NCBI GenBank assembly: GCA_017474235.1
Contig: JAFVIB010000011.1
Span: forward strand, 17,185-81,184
Source: Alistipes sp.
GTDB taxonomy: Bacteria > Bacteroidota > Bacteroidia > Bacteroidales > Rikenellaceae
Direction of reading: 5' to 3'
Length of the DNA: 64,000 nt
The notes beneath the pieces were generated by a model that had not been told where the DNA came from, searched no databases, and was given only the letters and a program-made list of their open reading frames with translations. Position 1 is the first letter of the stretch. Every line of letters starts with the position of its first letter. Positions 27,238-36,148 of the stretch are shown here, piece by piece. The position numbers and the translations under genes are program-made.

Positions 27238-27322
27238 CCCTGATTACAGAACTGCCACTTTTTGAAAAAAAGCGGCACCAAAAACTTTCGGCGAAACTCC
27301 GTTTCGCTTATTACCGTTGCGA

Positions 27323-27438
27323 ATTTAGGATAACCAGCGAGCGGTTACTACGCTATAAAATTGAGCCCTTCACATCCAAGCAAGCTCGAGTGTCAGGCTC
27401 AATTTTCTATCGTACCATCTATGATGGTAGTCCTAAAT
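27323..27438 (-). repeat. Nested palindrome D1 between tpiA and queA
   Basis: Outer arms ATTTAGGA (27323-27330) and TCCTAAAT (27431-27438) enclose a perfect 11-bp pair, AAAATTGAGCC (27357-27367) with GGCTCAATTTT (27396-27406), and a separate hairpin TACCATC-TAT-GATGGTA (27413-27429). A further hairpin, GCGAAAC-TCC-GTTTCGC, lies just outside at 27291-27307. No gene or tRNA is visible. Confidence 0.7.
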
Positions 27439-27463
27439 CCGAGAATAATCTCTTTTGCACCCC

Positions 27464-27591
27464 AATTTAGCGTTAGAGTGCGGCATATGCAACGCTCGCC
27501 TTGATTGTTGCCGATGGGCTGTACTCCTCGTACTGCCCATTGGCAACATATTAAGGTAGCGGAAGCAGATACCGTGATATCACGCTAAATT
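27464..27591 (-). repeat. Nested palindrome D2, at the tpiA stop
   Basis: The outer arms AATTTAGCGT (27464-27473) and ACGCTAAATT (27582-27591) pair perfectly; the second overlaps the tpiA stop codon. The inner arms GTTGCCGATGGGCTGTAC (27507-27524) and 27530-27547 pair at 16 of 18 positions around a 5-nt loop. Patches between (CGG, TGC, CGCT, CCTT) also match in register, so almost the whole 128 bp can fold as one long interrupted hairpin. Confidence 0.8.
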
Positions 27592-28345
27592 AGAAGCCTT
27601 TACCGATAGCGAGGAAATCCTCTGCCTTAAGAGCTGCACCACCGATAAGACCACCATCTACATCCTCCTTAGCGAAGATTTCGGTAGCGTTTGATGGCTT
27701 GCAAGAACCGCCATAGAGGATTGGGCACTGAGCAGCTGCTGCGCCGAACTTTGCAGCGAGCACCTCGCGGATATATGCGTGAATCTCCTGTGCCTGCTCT
27801 GCGGTTGCAGTCTCGCCTGTACCGATAGCCCAAACAGGCTCATAAGCGATAACGAGGTTTGCGAACTGCTCCTCTGTAAGGTTATAAACAACCTCCTCAA
27901 TCTGAGCCTTGCAAACTGCAAAGTGGTTACCTGCCTTACGCTCCTCAAGGCTCTCACCTACGCAGTAGATTGGAGTCAGACCGTTTGCATAAGCCTGAGC
28001 CATCTTCTTATTGAGAGTCTCTGAAGTCTCACCATAGTACTGACGACGCTCAGAGTGACCGAGGATAACATACTTACAACCAAGAGCTGCAATCATTGAA
28101 GCTGCAACCTCGCCTGTGTAAGCACCCTTAGCCTCAGTTGCGCAATCCTGTGCGCCTACAGCGATATCAGAGCCCTTAACAGCCTCGATAACCTGTGAGA
28201 GGTGTGTAAATGGAGGGCAAACGATAAAGTTTACGCAATCGCAAACCTCGCCACGACCAGCAACAACATTCTTTGCCAGCTCAACACCCTCTGCAGGCAG
28301 AGTATTCATCTTCCAGTTACCTGCAACAATCTTCTTTCTTGCCAT
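27590..28345 (-). CDS. tpiA: Triosephosphate isomerase
   Basis: A 251-aa glycolytic enzyme interconverting dihydroxyacetone phosphate and glyceraldehyde 3-phosphate in the cytoplasm. The catalytic Lys is in GNWKMN (residues 10-15), the catalytic His in LGHSERR and the Glu in AYEPVWAIGTG; the phosphate-binding ILYGGSCKP and GGLIGGAAL are near the end. The length is normal. It lies between two nested palindromes: one overlaps its stop, the other lies upstream, between it and lysS. Confidence 0.97.
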   Translation of the reverse strand: MARKKIVAGNWKMNTLPAEGVELAKNVVAGRGEVCDCVNFIVCPPFTHLSQVIEAVKGSDIAVGAQDCATEAKGAYTGEVAASMIAALGCKYVILGHSERRQYYGETSETLNKKMAQAYANGLTPIYCVGESLEERKAGNHFAVCKAQIEEVVYNLTEEQFANLVIAYEPVWAIGTGETATAEQAQEIHAYIREVLAAKFGAAAAQCPILYGGSCKPSNATEIFAKEDVDGGLIGGAALKAEDFLAIGKGF

Positions 28346-28403
28346 AATGATTTAATTTTTATTTAAGTTTAACAATAATTTTTATTCCTTTATAAGAGGT
28401 GGT

Positions 28404-28549
28404 CTTGAATCTGTTTACAAAGCTATTTGACTATGATTTTGTGACTATTTCCTATTAAATTTTGCGGCGCATAGGGAGTCCTATGTAACAAGAAATTTAA
28501 TAGGAGAGAGTCGTAAAGCAAGTCAAAGAGCAAAGTAAACAGGTTTAAG
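28404..28549 (-). repeat. Nested palindrome C, at the lysS stop
   Basis: Four levels can be seen. The outermost arms, CTTGAATCTGTTTAC (28404-28418) and 28535-28549, match at 13 of 15; the second overlaps the lysS stop. Next come GCTATTTGACT with AGTCAAAGAGC (one mismatch), then a perfect 12-bp pair CCTATTAAATTT (28451-28462) with AAATTTAATAGG (28493-28504), and the core hairpin CATAGG-GAGT-CCTATG (28470-28485). Confidence 0.82.
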
Positions 28550-30272
28550 ACAAACTCTCAATCCACGCCTTAATTTCTGCTGTTGGCAGACCGAGCTTAT
28601 TCTTCTTATTGAAGCCGCAGAGGTCGTTAAAGAGTTTCATACCGCCACTCTTTGCAGTACCTGCGAATGCCTCAAGGGTAATATAACCCATCTTCTGAAT
28701 AGTCTCTACCCACTCTGCCGGCACGCCTGCCTCGGTATATACCGCTGCATCATCAGCAACGACCTTCTTCTCCGGACGCATAGTTGGGAAGAAGAGCACA
28801 TCCTGAATAGAGGTCTGACCGGTCATGAACATTGTCAGGCGGTCGATACCCATACCCATACCTGAGCAGTTAGGCATACCGTATTCAAGGGCGCGAACAA
28901 AGTCCATATCGATAAACATAGCCTCATCATCGCCACGCTCAGAGAGACGCATCTGCTCCTGGAAACGCTCAAGCTGGTCAATTGGGTCGTTAAGCTCCGA
29001 GTATGCGTTACAGAGCTCCTTGCCTGCAACGAAGAGCTCGAAACGCTCTGTCAAATCCTCATTATCGCGGTGACGCTTACAGAGTGGCGACATCTCGATA
29101 GGATAGTCACAGATAAATGTAGGCTGGATAAGGTCGCCCTCGCAATACTGACCAAAGATTGCATCGATAAGCTTACCCTTACCCATTGTATCATCAACCT
29201 CAACATTAAGGCGAGCGCAAGCCTCACGCAACTCTGCCTCGCTCTGACCCGTAATATCGTAACCGGTCTTCTCGCGGATAGCATCGGTCATTGTCAGGCG
29301 GCGGAACGGAGCCTTGAAAGAGATGGTCTTGCCGTCAATCTCGACATCGGTAGTACCATTCACTGCAAGTGCGATACGCTCAAGCATATTCTCTGTAAAC
29401 TCCATCATCCAGCGGTAGTCCTTGTAGGCGATATAAATCTCCATACAGGTAAACTCCGGATTATGGGTTCTATCCATACCCTCATTGCGGAAGTTCTTAC
29501 CAAACTCATAAACACCGTCAAAGCCACCAACGATAAGACGCTTCAAGTATAGCTCGGTAGCTATTCGCATATAGAAGTCAATATCAAGGGCATTGTGGTG
29601 AGTGATAAACGGACGAGCCGATGCACCACCCGGAATTGGCTGAAGAATAGGTGTCTCAACCTCAAGGCAGCCGTGCTCGTTGAAGTACTCACGCATAGTT
29701 GCAATAATCTTTGCTCGCTTAACAAAGACATCACGCACCTTTGGATTGACAACCAAATCTACATAACGCTGACGATAGCGCACCTCAGGGTCTGTAAGGG
29801 CATCAAACTGCTGACCATCCTTCTCCTTAACAACAGGCAGCGGACGGATAGACTTTGACAGAACTGTGAACTTGCGACAGTGTACAGAGAGCTCGCCCGT
29901 ATTTGTACGGAAAGCAAAACCCTCGACGCCGATAAAGTCACCGATATCGAGCAACTTCTTAAAGACGGTGTTGTAGAGCATCGGATCGCCCTCAGGACAT
30001 ACATCGTCACGACGAATATAGACCTGAATACGACCTGTATGGTCCTGCAACTCAAAGAATGATGCGCTACCCATAATGCGGCGGCTCATCATACGACCGG
30101 CAATAGTCACACTCTGAAAGCTCTCCGGAGCAGCATCAAAGCCCTCCGAAATAGATGCAGCTGTAGCGTTTACATCAAAACGCTCTGCCGGATATGGGTT
30201 AATACCTGCCTCACGCAGTGCGGTAAGAGACTTACGACGCAACTGCTCCTGTTCACTAAGATGTTCTATCAT
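28545..30272 (-). CDS. lysS: Lysyl-tRNA synthetase, class II
   Basis: A 575-aa class II enzyme charging tRNA-Lys. The N-terminal OB-fold anticodon-binding domain (about 55-160, [21 protein letters not shown]) is followed by the catalytic domain with motif 2 ([20 protein letters not shown]) and motif 3 ([15 protein letters not shown]). A C-terminal extension of about 75 residues past motif 3 (from [18 protein letters not shown]) makes it longer than the E. coli enzyme of about 505 aa; such an extension occurs in Bacteroidetes LysS. It has its own promoter inside the end of the upstream phosphatase gene. Confidence 0.95.
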   Translation of the reverse strand: MIEHLSEQEQLRRKSLTALREAGINPYPAERFDVNATAASISEGFDAAPESFQSVTIAGRMMSRRIMGSASFFELQDHTGRIQVYIRRDDVCPEGDPMLYNTVFKKLLDIGDFIGVEGFAFRTNTGELSVHCRKFTVLSKSIRPLPVVKEKDGQQFDALTDPEVRYRQRYVDLVVNPKVRDVFVKRAKIIATMREYFNEHGCLEVETPILQPIPGGASARPFITHHNALDIDFYMRIATELYLKRLIVGGFDGVYEFGKNFRNEGMDRTHNPEFTCMEIYIAYKDYRWMMEFTENMLERIALAVNGTTDVEIDGKTISFKAPFRRLTMTDAIREKTGYDITGQSEAELREACARLNVEVDDTMGKGKLIDAIFGQYCEGDLIQPTFICDYPIEMSPLCKRHRDNEDLTERFELFVAGKELCNAYSELNDPIDQLERFQEQMRLSERGDDEAMFIDMDFVRALEYGMPNCSGMGMGIDRLTMFMTGQTSIQDVLFFPTMRPEKKVVADDAAVYTEAGVPAEWVETIQKMGYITLEAFAGTAKSGGMKLFNDLCGFNKKNKLGLPTAEIKAWIESLS

Positions 30273-30301
30273 AATATCTACATTTGTTTCAAAAAAGCGC
30301 G

Positions 30302-30333
30302 CAAATTTAGCTGTTTTTCAGCAGAATATCAAG
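30302..30333 (-). promoter_or_regulatory. Promoter of lysS
   Basis: The minus strand carries TAAATTTG (30302-30309), 29 bp before the lysS ATG, with CTTG (30330-30333) 20 bp further upstream as a near match to the -33 box. The -7 box overlaps the stop codon of the PAP2 gene. Confidence 0.55.
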
Positions 30334-30894
30334 TTTTCGCCACAAAAGATACATTGCCCAGCCCGAAATAGCTCCGACTGCAAGACCCAAAACTATATCC
30401 TGTGGAAAGTGGCAAGCCAAATAGATGCGCGAATAGCATATCAAAAGCACAATGGCAGAGACTATCCAACTGTATCTCTTACTGCCTATTGCAAGCGCAG
30501 AAATAAGTGCCATTGCTGCCGCTGTTGCAGCGTGTGCCGACACTGTTCCATAAGGACCGTGGTGCAGGGAGACAACATGCGCTAAATCTCTGATTTTCAC
30601 ATCAAACATCGGACGATTACGCACCGGAAAGTCTGCCCACACATCTTTCAGCAGACCCGTATGTTTAAATATTCCACAGAGCATATCTGAGATACCCATT
30701 GCCAACGCCAAGCAGACCACAAAGAGCAACAGACTCTTCCAGCCGTACTTTCGCTGCACCGCCCACGCGATAAAGAGGTAGAGCGGAATCCACATCAGCG
30801 TACCCGACACAGCACTCATTATCCAATCCATCACAGCCCCACCGTCAAAGTTGAGCCATAAGAACAGTCGTTCATCAAAGGTAAAATCTCCCAT
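30307..30894 (-). CDS. PAP2-family membrane phosphatase
   Basis: A 195-aa integral membrane protein with about five or six hydrophobic segments. It carries the three acid-phosphatase motifs: [13 protein letters not shown] (motif 1), [10 protein letters not shown] (motif 2, with the His of the usual PSGH) and [14 protein letters not shown] (motif 3). Likely substrates are lipid phosphates such as undecaprenyl pyrophosphate, phosphatidylglycerol phosphate or lipid A phosphates; sequence alone does not decide. It starts 9 bp after the alkaline phosphatase gene, so the two are probably one transcript. Confidence 0.88.
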   Translation of the reverse strand: MGDFTFDERLFLWLNFDGGAVMDWIMSAVSGTLMWIPLYLFIAWAVQRKYGWKSLLLFVVCLALAMGISDMLCGIFKHTGLLKDVWADFPVRNRPMFDVKIRDLAHVVSLHHGPYGTVSAHAATAAAMALISALAIGSKRYSWIVSAIVLLICYSRIYLACHFPQDIVLGLAVGAISGWAMYLLWRKLDILLKNS

Positions 30895-30903
30895 AGTTCC
30901 TCG

Positions 30904-32295
30904 TTAATTTTCAAGTGTTGTACCCATAGCCTCTGCTATCGCCTTTGGCACATCTGTATTATCGTAACAGTCGCCAAAGTACTTAAGACCTGCACCCTTG
31001 ACATAGAGCGGCACCTGCATACCTGTATGGTCAAGGCTTACCCACTTGATTTTTGCCCGTTTATTAAGCACCTCGATAGCCACTGATGCAAGTTTCTCGT
31101 TGTGGTTATAGAGGCTGACAACCTCGGTGGCTGTATTTACAAAATCATTCTCAAAGCACTCCTTAATCAGTTTCTCATCCTCTGCCTCCAGCTCTACCTC
31201 ACTCCACAGACCCAGCTCCACTTTCAGCAACTCGACCATACTCTGCCAAGAGGTATCACCGCGATCACGCATCGCTCTCATCTTAGCTGTCAGCGCAACC
31301 ATAGAGCAACGCTGATATGCCAAAAGCTCCGGATACATAAAATAGTCCTTATATCCGAGGCTCAAGCCACTTGTCTCGTGGTCTGCCGTAACAATAATAA
31401 GGGTCTGCTTCGGATGCTTTGCATAGAAGTCGAGGGCAAGCTGCACAGACTCAGAGAGATGATTAACCTCCTCAAAAGTGGTCACAGCGTCGTTATCGTG
31501 AGCGCAGTAGTCTATATGACCCGCCTCAACCATAAGGAAAAATCCATTTTTATCCGATTCACGCTCAAGGTACTCTATCGCAGCGGCTGTGTAATCGACA
31601 ATAGTAGGGTCTGTCTCCTCACAATCAACGGCATATTTGAGTGCCTGCTCATCAAGAGTCGGCGAGAGCAGCATCACACGCTTATTCTCGACCTTTGCCG
31701 CACTCTGAGGATCTTGAACAACCTCAATACCCACCTCTCTTGCTACATCGGCAAGCTCTGCGGGAGTCTTTCCACTGCGCTTATGGAGAATAGTCGAGCC
31801 GGCTGCAAAATCGACATCAGATGCTATAAGTTGCTCAAAGAGTGACAAGTAGTTGCTACGAGATTTATCGTGAGCAAAAAAGGCACTCGGTGTGGCGTGA
31901 TTAACACCGACATTTGTCGCAACGCCAACCTTCATACCACGCTCGGCTGCAAGCTCGGCAATGGTCTTTGCGCTGTTTAGATTCTCATCCACACCCATAT
32001 AGCCATTCACAGTCTTTACGCCCGAAGCAAGAGCCGTACCGGCTGCCGAAGAGTCGGTAACGAGCGATGAAGAGGAGTGGTTTGTAATGTAAGTACGCAA
32101 CGGGAAGGTACTAAAACTCATACGCCCCTGATTCGGCATCTGAGGATGCACTGCGGCATTATAGAGTTCTGTGCCGTATATATGGTTGATACCCAAACCG
32201 TCACCAATAAAGTAGAATACATACTTTGCTCGCTGTGCAGTAGTAATGCCGACAACAAGCAGTAGCAGGGTTAGTGTTGTTATTAGTCTCTTCAT
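30904..32295 (-). CDS. Exported alkaline phosphatase
   Basis: A 463-aa enzyme with a signal peptide (MKRLITTLTLLLLVVGITTAQ). The alkaline phosphatase superfamily is clear: metal site YFIGDGLG, nucleophile Ser in VTDSSAAGTALASG, then VEAGHIDYCAHDND and VTADHETSG as later zinc ligands. It is expected to release phosphate from monoesters in the periplasm. It sits between a zinc peptidase gene and a PAP2 phosphatase gene on the same strand with gaps under 10 bp. Confidence 0.93.
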   Translation of the reverse strand: MKRLITTLTLLLLVVGITTAQRAKYVFYFIGDGLGINHIYGTELYNAAVHPQMPNQGRMSFSTFPLRTYITNHSSSSLVTDSSAAGTALASGVKTVNGYMGVDENLNSAKTIAELAAERGMKVGVATNVGVNHATPSAFFAHDKSRSNYLSLFEQLIASDVDFAAGSTILHKRSGKTPAELADVAREVGIEVVQDPQSAAKVENKRVMLLSPTLDEQALKYAVDCEETDPTIVDYTAAAIEYLERESDKNGFFLMVEAGHIDYCAHDNDAVTTFEEVNHLSESVQLALDFYAKHPKQTLIIVTADHETSGLSLGYKDYFMYPELLAYQRCSMVALTAKMRAMRDRGDTSWQSMVELLKVELGLWSEVELEAEDEKLIKECFENDFVNTATEVVSLYNHNEKLASVAIEVLNKRAKIKWVSLDHTGMQVPLYVKGAGLKYFGDCYDNTDVPKAIAEAMGTTLEN

Positions 32296-32299
32296 ATCT

Positions 32300-33046
32300 T
32301 TAATCTCTTCTATTGTTTATCAGCGCAATGTAATATAACAATGAAGCTATTGCCGAGAGTGCCGCAACAAGATATGTACGGGCAGCCCAACGCAGGGATG
32401 TCTTTGCTCCATCCATCTCCTCTGCACGAAGGGTTCTGCTACTCTCCAACCAAGCCAAAGCCCTATCAGAGGCGTTATACTCCACAGGCAGAGTTACTAT
32501 CGAGAAGAGGGCTGACATAGCAATCATACCCACGCCAATCCAGCAGACAAGTGCGCTACCCGACGAGCTCATCATAATAAGTCCTATAACGATAACCCAC
32601 TGAGCCATTCTTGACGAGAAGCTGACAATCGGCACAAGTGACGAGCGCAACTGCAAAGGCGCATAACCCTCGGCGTGCTGTATGGCGTGACCGCACTCGT
32701 GGCAAGCTACTGCCGCAGCGGCGATAGAGCGACTCGAATAGACCGACTTCGAGAGATTTACCGTAAGCGTTGCAGGGTTATAGTGGTCGGTAAGCTCTCC
32801 ATCGACCTGCGTAATACGGACATTGTGGATATTGTGGTCACGCAACATCTTAGCGGCAATCTCCGCGCCTGTCATACCGTTGCTTATCCACACATTGGAA
32901 TACTTATTGAACACTGAGCGCAGGCGCATCTGCACAATCATTCCCACAACGGCAATGATAATGATAAGGAAGAATGCCTCCGATGTTGTAAGATTGGTAA
33001 TAAATGACGATGAACCGTCGTAATAACTTTGAAGTAATGCAAACAT
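32300..33046 (-). CDS. Membrane zinc metallopeptidase (YugP-type)
   Basis: I choose the ATG at 33046 (248 aa); the frame also opens with TTG at 33052. One hydrophobic helix near the N-terminus (about 22-42) precedes a domain with the zincin motif HECGHAIQH (about residues 116-124), then two or three hydrophobic helices and a C-terminal LRWAARTYLVAALSAIASLLYYI. This is the layout of the neutral zinc metallopeptidase family once named DUF2265 (B. subtilis YugP). The substrate is unknown. It is the first gene of a run with the two phosphatases. Confidence 0.88.
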   Translation of the reverse strand: MFALLQSYYDGSSSFITNLTTSEAFFLIIIIAVVGMIVQMRLRSVFNKYSNVWISNGMTGAEIAAKMLRDHNIHNVRITQVDGELTDHYNPATLTVNLSKSVYSSRSIAAAAVACHECGHAIQHAEGYAPLQLRSSLVPIVSFSSRMAQWVIVIGLIMMSSSGSALVCWIGVGMIAMSALFSIVTLPVEYNASDRALAWLESSRTLRAEEMDGAKTSLRWAARTYLVAALSAIASLLYYIALINNRRD

Positions 33047-33199
33047 AATCAAACCTAATTTTTAACAGAGAACGGCAAAAATATACTTTTAGTATCACTC
33101 GCCCCCTCTCAAAAGTTCCTCTTTTAAGATGATTTTCTCGCAAAGAGCAGAAAATTATCTATAAAATTAAAAAACCGAGCAAAGATAAGAAATTTTGTG

Positions 33200-33207
33200 T
33201 AATTTTG
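33200..33207 (+). promoter_or_regulatory. -7 box four bases before the deaminase ATG
   Basis: TAATTTTG at 33200-33207 is followed by TACT and then the ATG at 33212. Bacteroidetes transcripts begin about five to seven bases after the box, so transcription should start at or next to the A of the ATG, giving a leaderless mRNA. No TTTG is present at the -33 position. Confidence 0.6.
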
Positions 33208-33211
33208 TACT

Positions 33212-33700
33212 ATGAACAGAGTGAAATTTACTTCGGAAGATGAAAAGTTTATGCAGCAGGCTATTGATTTATCAATAGAGAGTGTTGCAAACGGCGGTGG
33301 ACCATTCGGTGCAGTGATTGTTCGCAATGGCGAGGTCATAGCCACAGGAACAAACCGCGTAACAGCCACTTGCGACCCTACTGCGCACGCAGAGGTGAGT
33401 GCCATTCGTGCCGCCTGTGCAAAGTTAAAAGAGTTTAAGCTCTCAGGATGCACAATATACTCCTCCTGTGAGCCGTGCCCGATGTGTCTGAGCGCACTCT
33501 ATTGGGCTGGTGTGGAGCGTATATTTTATGGCAACACCAAGAGCGATGCAAAGGCTATTAACTTTGACGACTCTTTCATCTACGACCAGATAGCTCTCGA
33601 CTATTCAAAACGCTCTATACCGTGCATTAACATTATGCGTGACAAGGCTTTAGAGGGTTTTAGAGCGTGGAGCGAGAAAGAGGATAAAGTATTGTATTAA
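33212..33700 (+). CDS. Guanine deaminase-like nucleoside deaminase
   Basis: A 162-aa zinc hydrolase of the cytidine deaminase fold. The metal site is THAEVSAIRAA (His and catalytic Glu) and SSCEPCPMCLSALYWAG. The C-terminal part (FDDSFIYDQIALDYSKRSIP) matches the GuaD-type guanine deaminases more than the tRNA adenosine deaminases, so conversion of guanine to xanthine is the likely reaction. It heads a five-gene run reaching 36606, with the permease gene 6 bp downstream. Confidence 0.85.
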   Translation: MNRVKFTSEDEKFMQQAIDLSIESVANGGGPFGAVIVRNGEVIATGTNRVTATCDPTAHAEVSAIRAACAKLKEFKLSGCTIYSSCEPCPMCLSALYWAGVERIFYGNTKSDAKAINFDDSFIYDQIALDYSKRSIPCINIMRDKALEGFRAWSEKEDKVLY

Positions 33701-33706
33701 AGAGCG

Positions 33707-34939
33707 ATGAACCTACCACTACACATAGCGCGTCGTACTGCAAAGAGTGCCACCTCTACACAGAGTACTATGGTCCGTATTGCAACCATTGCCGTTGCAG
33801 TGAGTATTACCGTTATGTTGGTAACGATGGCTGTTGTCGAGGGTTTCCGTAAGCAGATTTATGCCACTATATCCGATATGTCGGCAGACATTACCGTTAC
33901 CGACCTCTCGACAATCTACGGCACGCAGTCAAAGCCGATAAAGTACAACTATTCGTTAGACAGCATCTTTCTTGCAACCGAGGGTATATCTACTATCGAC
34001 TGCTACGCTATGCGAGGTTGTATTGTCCGTTCACAGAGCGATGCTGCTGGTATTGTTATCAAGGGTGTTGAGGCTATCGAGCCGACAAGTATTACAGCCA
34101 AGTCTGTTATAGAGGGCTCACTACCAACCTTCGGCAAGCAGCGAAAAAGGGAGTTGCTACTACCGAAGCAGACCGCCGAGCAGTTGGGCGTAACAATCGG
34201 CGAGAGGGTTGAGGTACTGACTGTCGAGGGCGACAAACTACCTCATAGAGAGGTATTTAAGGTTTGTGGCATATACAGTACCGTTGGCGATTTGCCTACC
34301 GTTATTGCATTGGCAGATATTCGCAATGTGCAGAAGATAAACGGCTGGCAAAGTGACACCTACTCGGGCTTTGAGATAGAGACAGCAGAGGGCTATGATG
34401 CCGAGGCGATTACAGAGAGCCTTAACTGGAATATCTTTGAGAACTACAACGGCTTGGAGAGTATATCTGCCATATCTGCCAAAGAGTTGTATGCGCATAT
34501 CTTTGCGTGGCTCGAGACCCACAACATCAACGCAACGGTAATTATCGTGATAATGTTTATTGTCGCGCTCTTCAATATGGTCACAGCCCTGCTTATACTG
34601 CTCTTTGAGCGAACCCGAATGGTCGGTATCCTCAAGAGTTTAGGTATGAATAACAACACGGTACGCCAAATTTTCCTCTACCAAGCAGCACGAATTGTCG
34701 GTATAGGAATGGCTGTCGGCAATGTTTTGGCAGCGGTGCTGATTTTGGTGCAAAAATATACAGGGGTAGTAAAATTGGATGCTACTGCATACTATGTGTC
34801 GGAAGTTCCCGTTTCTATAGGTATAGTGGATATTTTGGCAATAAACACTATCTTTGCAGCAGCAATACTGCTTCTGCTCTTTGTTGCCACAGCCATTGTT
34901 TCGCGCATAGAGCCGTCAGAGGCGGTTAAATATGAGTAA
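33707..34939 (+). CDS. FtsX/LolE-type ABC transporter permease
   Basis: A 410-aa membrane protein. One transmembrane helix near the N-terminus (about 23-45) is followed by a large periplasmic domain (MacB-PCD-like, about 50-265). Three helices come at the C-terminus (about 275-300, 325-350, 370-400), within the FtsX domain with LFERTRMVGILKSLGMNNNTVRQIFLYQAARIVG. This is the layout of the lipoprotein-releasing LolC/LolE family, so extraction of lipoproteins from the inner membrane is likely. No ATPase gene is next to it; it must be encoded elsewhere. Its end overlaps the start of menG by 8 bp. Confidence 0.88.
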   Translation: MNLPLHIARRTAKSATSTQSTMVRIATIAVAVSITVMLVTMAVVEGFRKQIYATISDMSADITVTDLSTIYGTQSKPIKYNYSLDSIFLATEGISTIDCYAMRGCIVRSQSDAAGIVIKGVEAIEPTSITAKSVIEGSLPTFGKQRKRELLLPKQTAEQLGVTIGERVEVLTVEGDKLPHREVFKVCGIYSTVGDLPTVIALADIRNVQKINGWQSDTYSGFEIETAEGYDAEAITESLNWNIFENYNGLESISAISAKELYAHIFAWLETHNINATVIIVIMFIVALFNMVTALLILLFERTRMVGILKSLGMNNNTVRQIFLYQAARIVGIGMAVGNVLAAVLILVQKYTGVVKLDATAYYVSEVPVSIGIVDILAINTIFAAAILLLLFVATAIVSRIEPSEAVKYE

Positions 34940-35657
34940 AGGTATGAGTAGCAATATAAAACCACAAACAGAAGAGGTCAAGCAGATGTTTGATGACATC
35001 GCGCCGACATACGACCGATTGAACCATATTCTCTCACTCTCGATAGATAAGATATGGAGAAGAAGAGTTGTGCGCGCAGTGCGTCGTTTAGGGGCAAAGC
35101 AGATTTTAGACATCGCAACAGGTACGGGCGATTTGGCGATAGCTATGGCTCGAAAGATTAAGGATGCGACTATCTGCGGAGCCGACCTCTCGCCCGAGAT
35201 GTTGGCAGTAGCCAAAGCAAAGGTCGCAAAGGCAAATTTGGCGGAGCGAATATCACTAATGGAGGGTAATGCCGAGCATCTTCCGCTTGCAGATACGAGT
35301 GTCGATGCGGTAACTATCGCCTTTGGTATCCGCAACTTTGAGAATAAGGAGAACTGCCTTAGGGAGTTACGAAGAATTATCCGCGCAGATGGTCATTTGG
35401 TGATTCTCGAGTTCTCAAATCCTAAGAGCCGTCTTATCGGCTGGTGCTACCGTCTATACTCACACAATATTCTGCCGTGGATTGGCGGTCTTATATCGAG
35501 CAACCGCTCGGCATACGAGTATCTGCCGGCATCGGTAGATAGTTTTCCAAATCCGGACAAGTTCTCGCAGATGATTGAGAGTGCCGGCTTTAAGATGGTC
35601 AAGCGTCGCAGTCAGAGCTTCGGCATTGCGCAAATATATATTGCACAGAGAGTATGA
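34932..35657 (+). CDS. menG: Demethylmenaquinone methyltransferase
   Basis: A 241-aa SAM-dependent methyltransferase of the UbiE/MenG family, making menaquinone from demethylmenaquinone. Visible motifs are MFDDIAPTYDRLNHILSLSIDKIWRR, the SAM-binding ILDIATGTGDLAI, and later AFGIRNFENKENCLREL and LVILEFSNPKS. Bacteroidales make menaquinone and not ubiquinone, hence the name menG. The start is the ATG at 34932, overlapping the permease gene; an ATG at 34944 is also possible. Confidence 0.93.
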   Translation: MSKGMSSNIKPQTEEVKQMFDDIAPTYDRLNHILSLSIDKIWRRRVVRAVRRLGAKQILDIATGTGDLAIAMARKIKDATICGADLSPEMLAVAKAKVAKANLAERISLMEGNAEHLPLADTSVDAVTIAFGIRNFENKENCLRELRRIIRADGHLVILEFSNPKSRLIGWCYRLYSHNILPWIGGLISSNRSAYEYLPASVDSFPNPDKFSQMIESAGFKMVKRRSQSFGIAQIYIAQRV

Positions 35658-36148
35658 GAGGTCTTCTAAAGATAATAGTTACACTGTTTGCACTGTTGGC
35701 TCTATGCAGTTGTTCGGACCAGAAGCGCATAGAGCGTCTGCAAAAGAAGATTGCAGTAGAGGCTGTAGAGAATATATCTGGCTCACTCTCAGGTGGTTGG
35801 GTCGTCTCGCTGCGTATTCGCAACAACACCGGTTATGCGCCGACAATCAGCGCAGCCGATGCAGACATCTACTGCGACAACACGCATACTGTTCACGCCG
35901 AGCTTACTTCAAATATAACTATTCCGAAAAAGCAGGTTTCAATCGTAGATATACCGCTCAAAATAAAGATAGGCAACCCTCTGAAAGCTCTCTCGCTGCT
36001 TCTCAGGCTGAAAGATAAGAGATTTGACGGCACGGAGATTAGCTTTAATGCCGACTTTGAGGTTATGGGTGTCAAACGCACTATCGGCACCGAGAGAATT
36101 GCCACCACAACACTATTTGAAAAATTAGGATATACAACCGAACTATGA
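35654..36148 (+). CDS. LEA-like lipoprotein of unknown function
   Basis: A 164-aa lipoprotein with signal MRGLLKIIVTLFALLALCSC (Cys18 or Cys20). The mature part resembles the beta-sandwich LEA type 2 (WHy) fold: SLRIRNNTGYAPTISAADADIY, later VDIPLKIKIG and ISFNADFEVMG. Such proteins in Bacteroidetes lack a known task. It overlaps menG by 4 bp (ATGA) and the next gene by 4 bp, so translation is probably coupled. Confidence 0.65.
   Translation: MRGLLKIIVTLFALLALCSCSDQKRIERLQKKIAVEAVENISGSLSGGWVVSLRIRNNTGYAPTISAADADIYCDNTHTVHAELTSNITIPKKQVSIVDIPLKIKIGNPLKALSLLLRLKDKRFDGTEISFNADFEVMGVKRTIGTERIATTTLFEKLGYTTEL

Noticed and set aside
27240-27590. tRNA or insertion sequence in the tpiA-queA gap
   Set aside because: No cloverleaf with an anticodon arm, no transposase frame and no target-site duplication could be found; the region is palindromic only.
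34739-34939. Missing ATPase as a sign that the LolE-type permease is a pseudogene
   Set aside because: The permease frame is intact, and in this phylum the ATPase is often encoded elsewhere.
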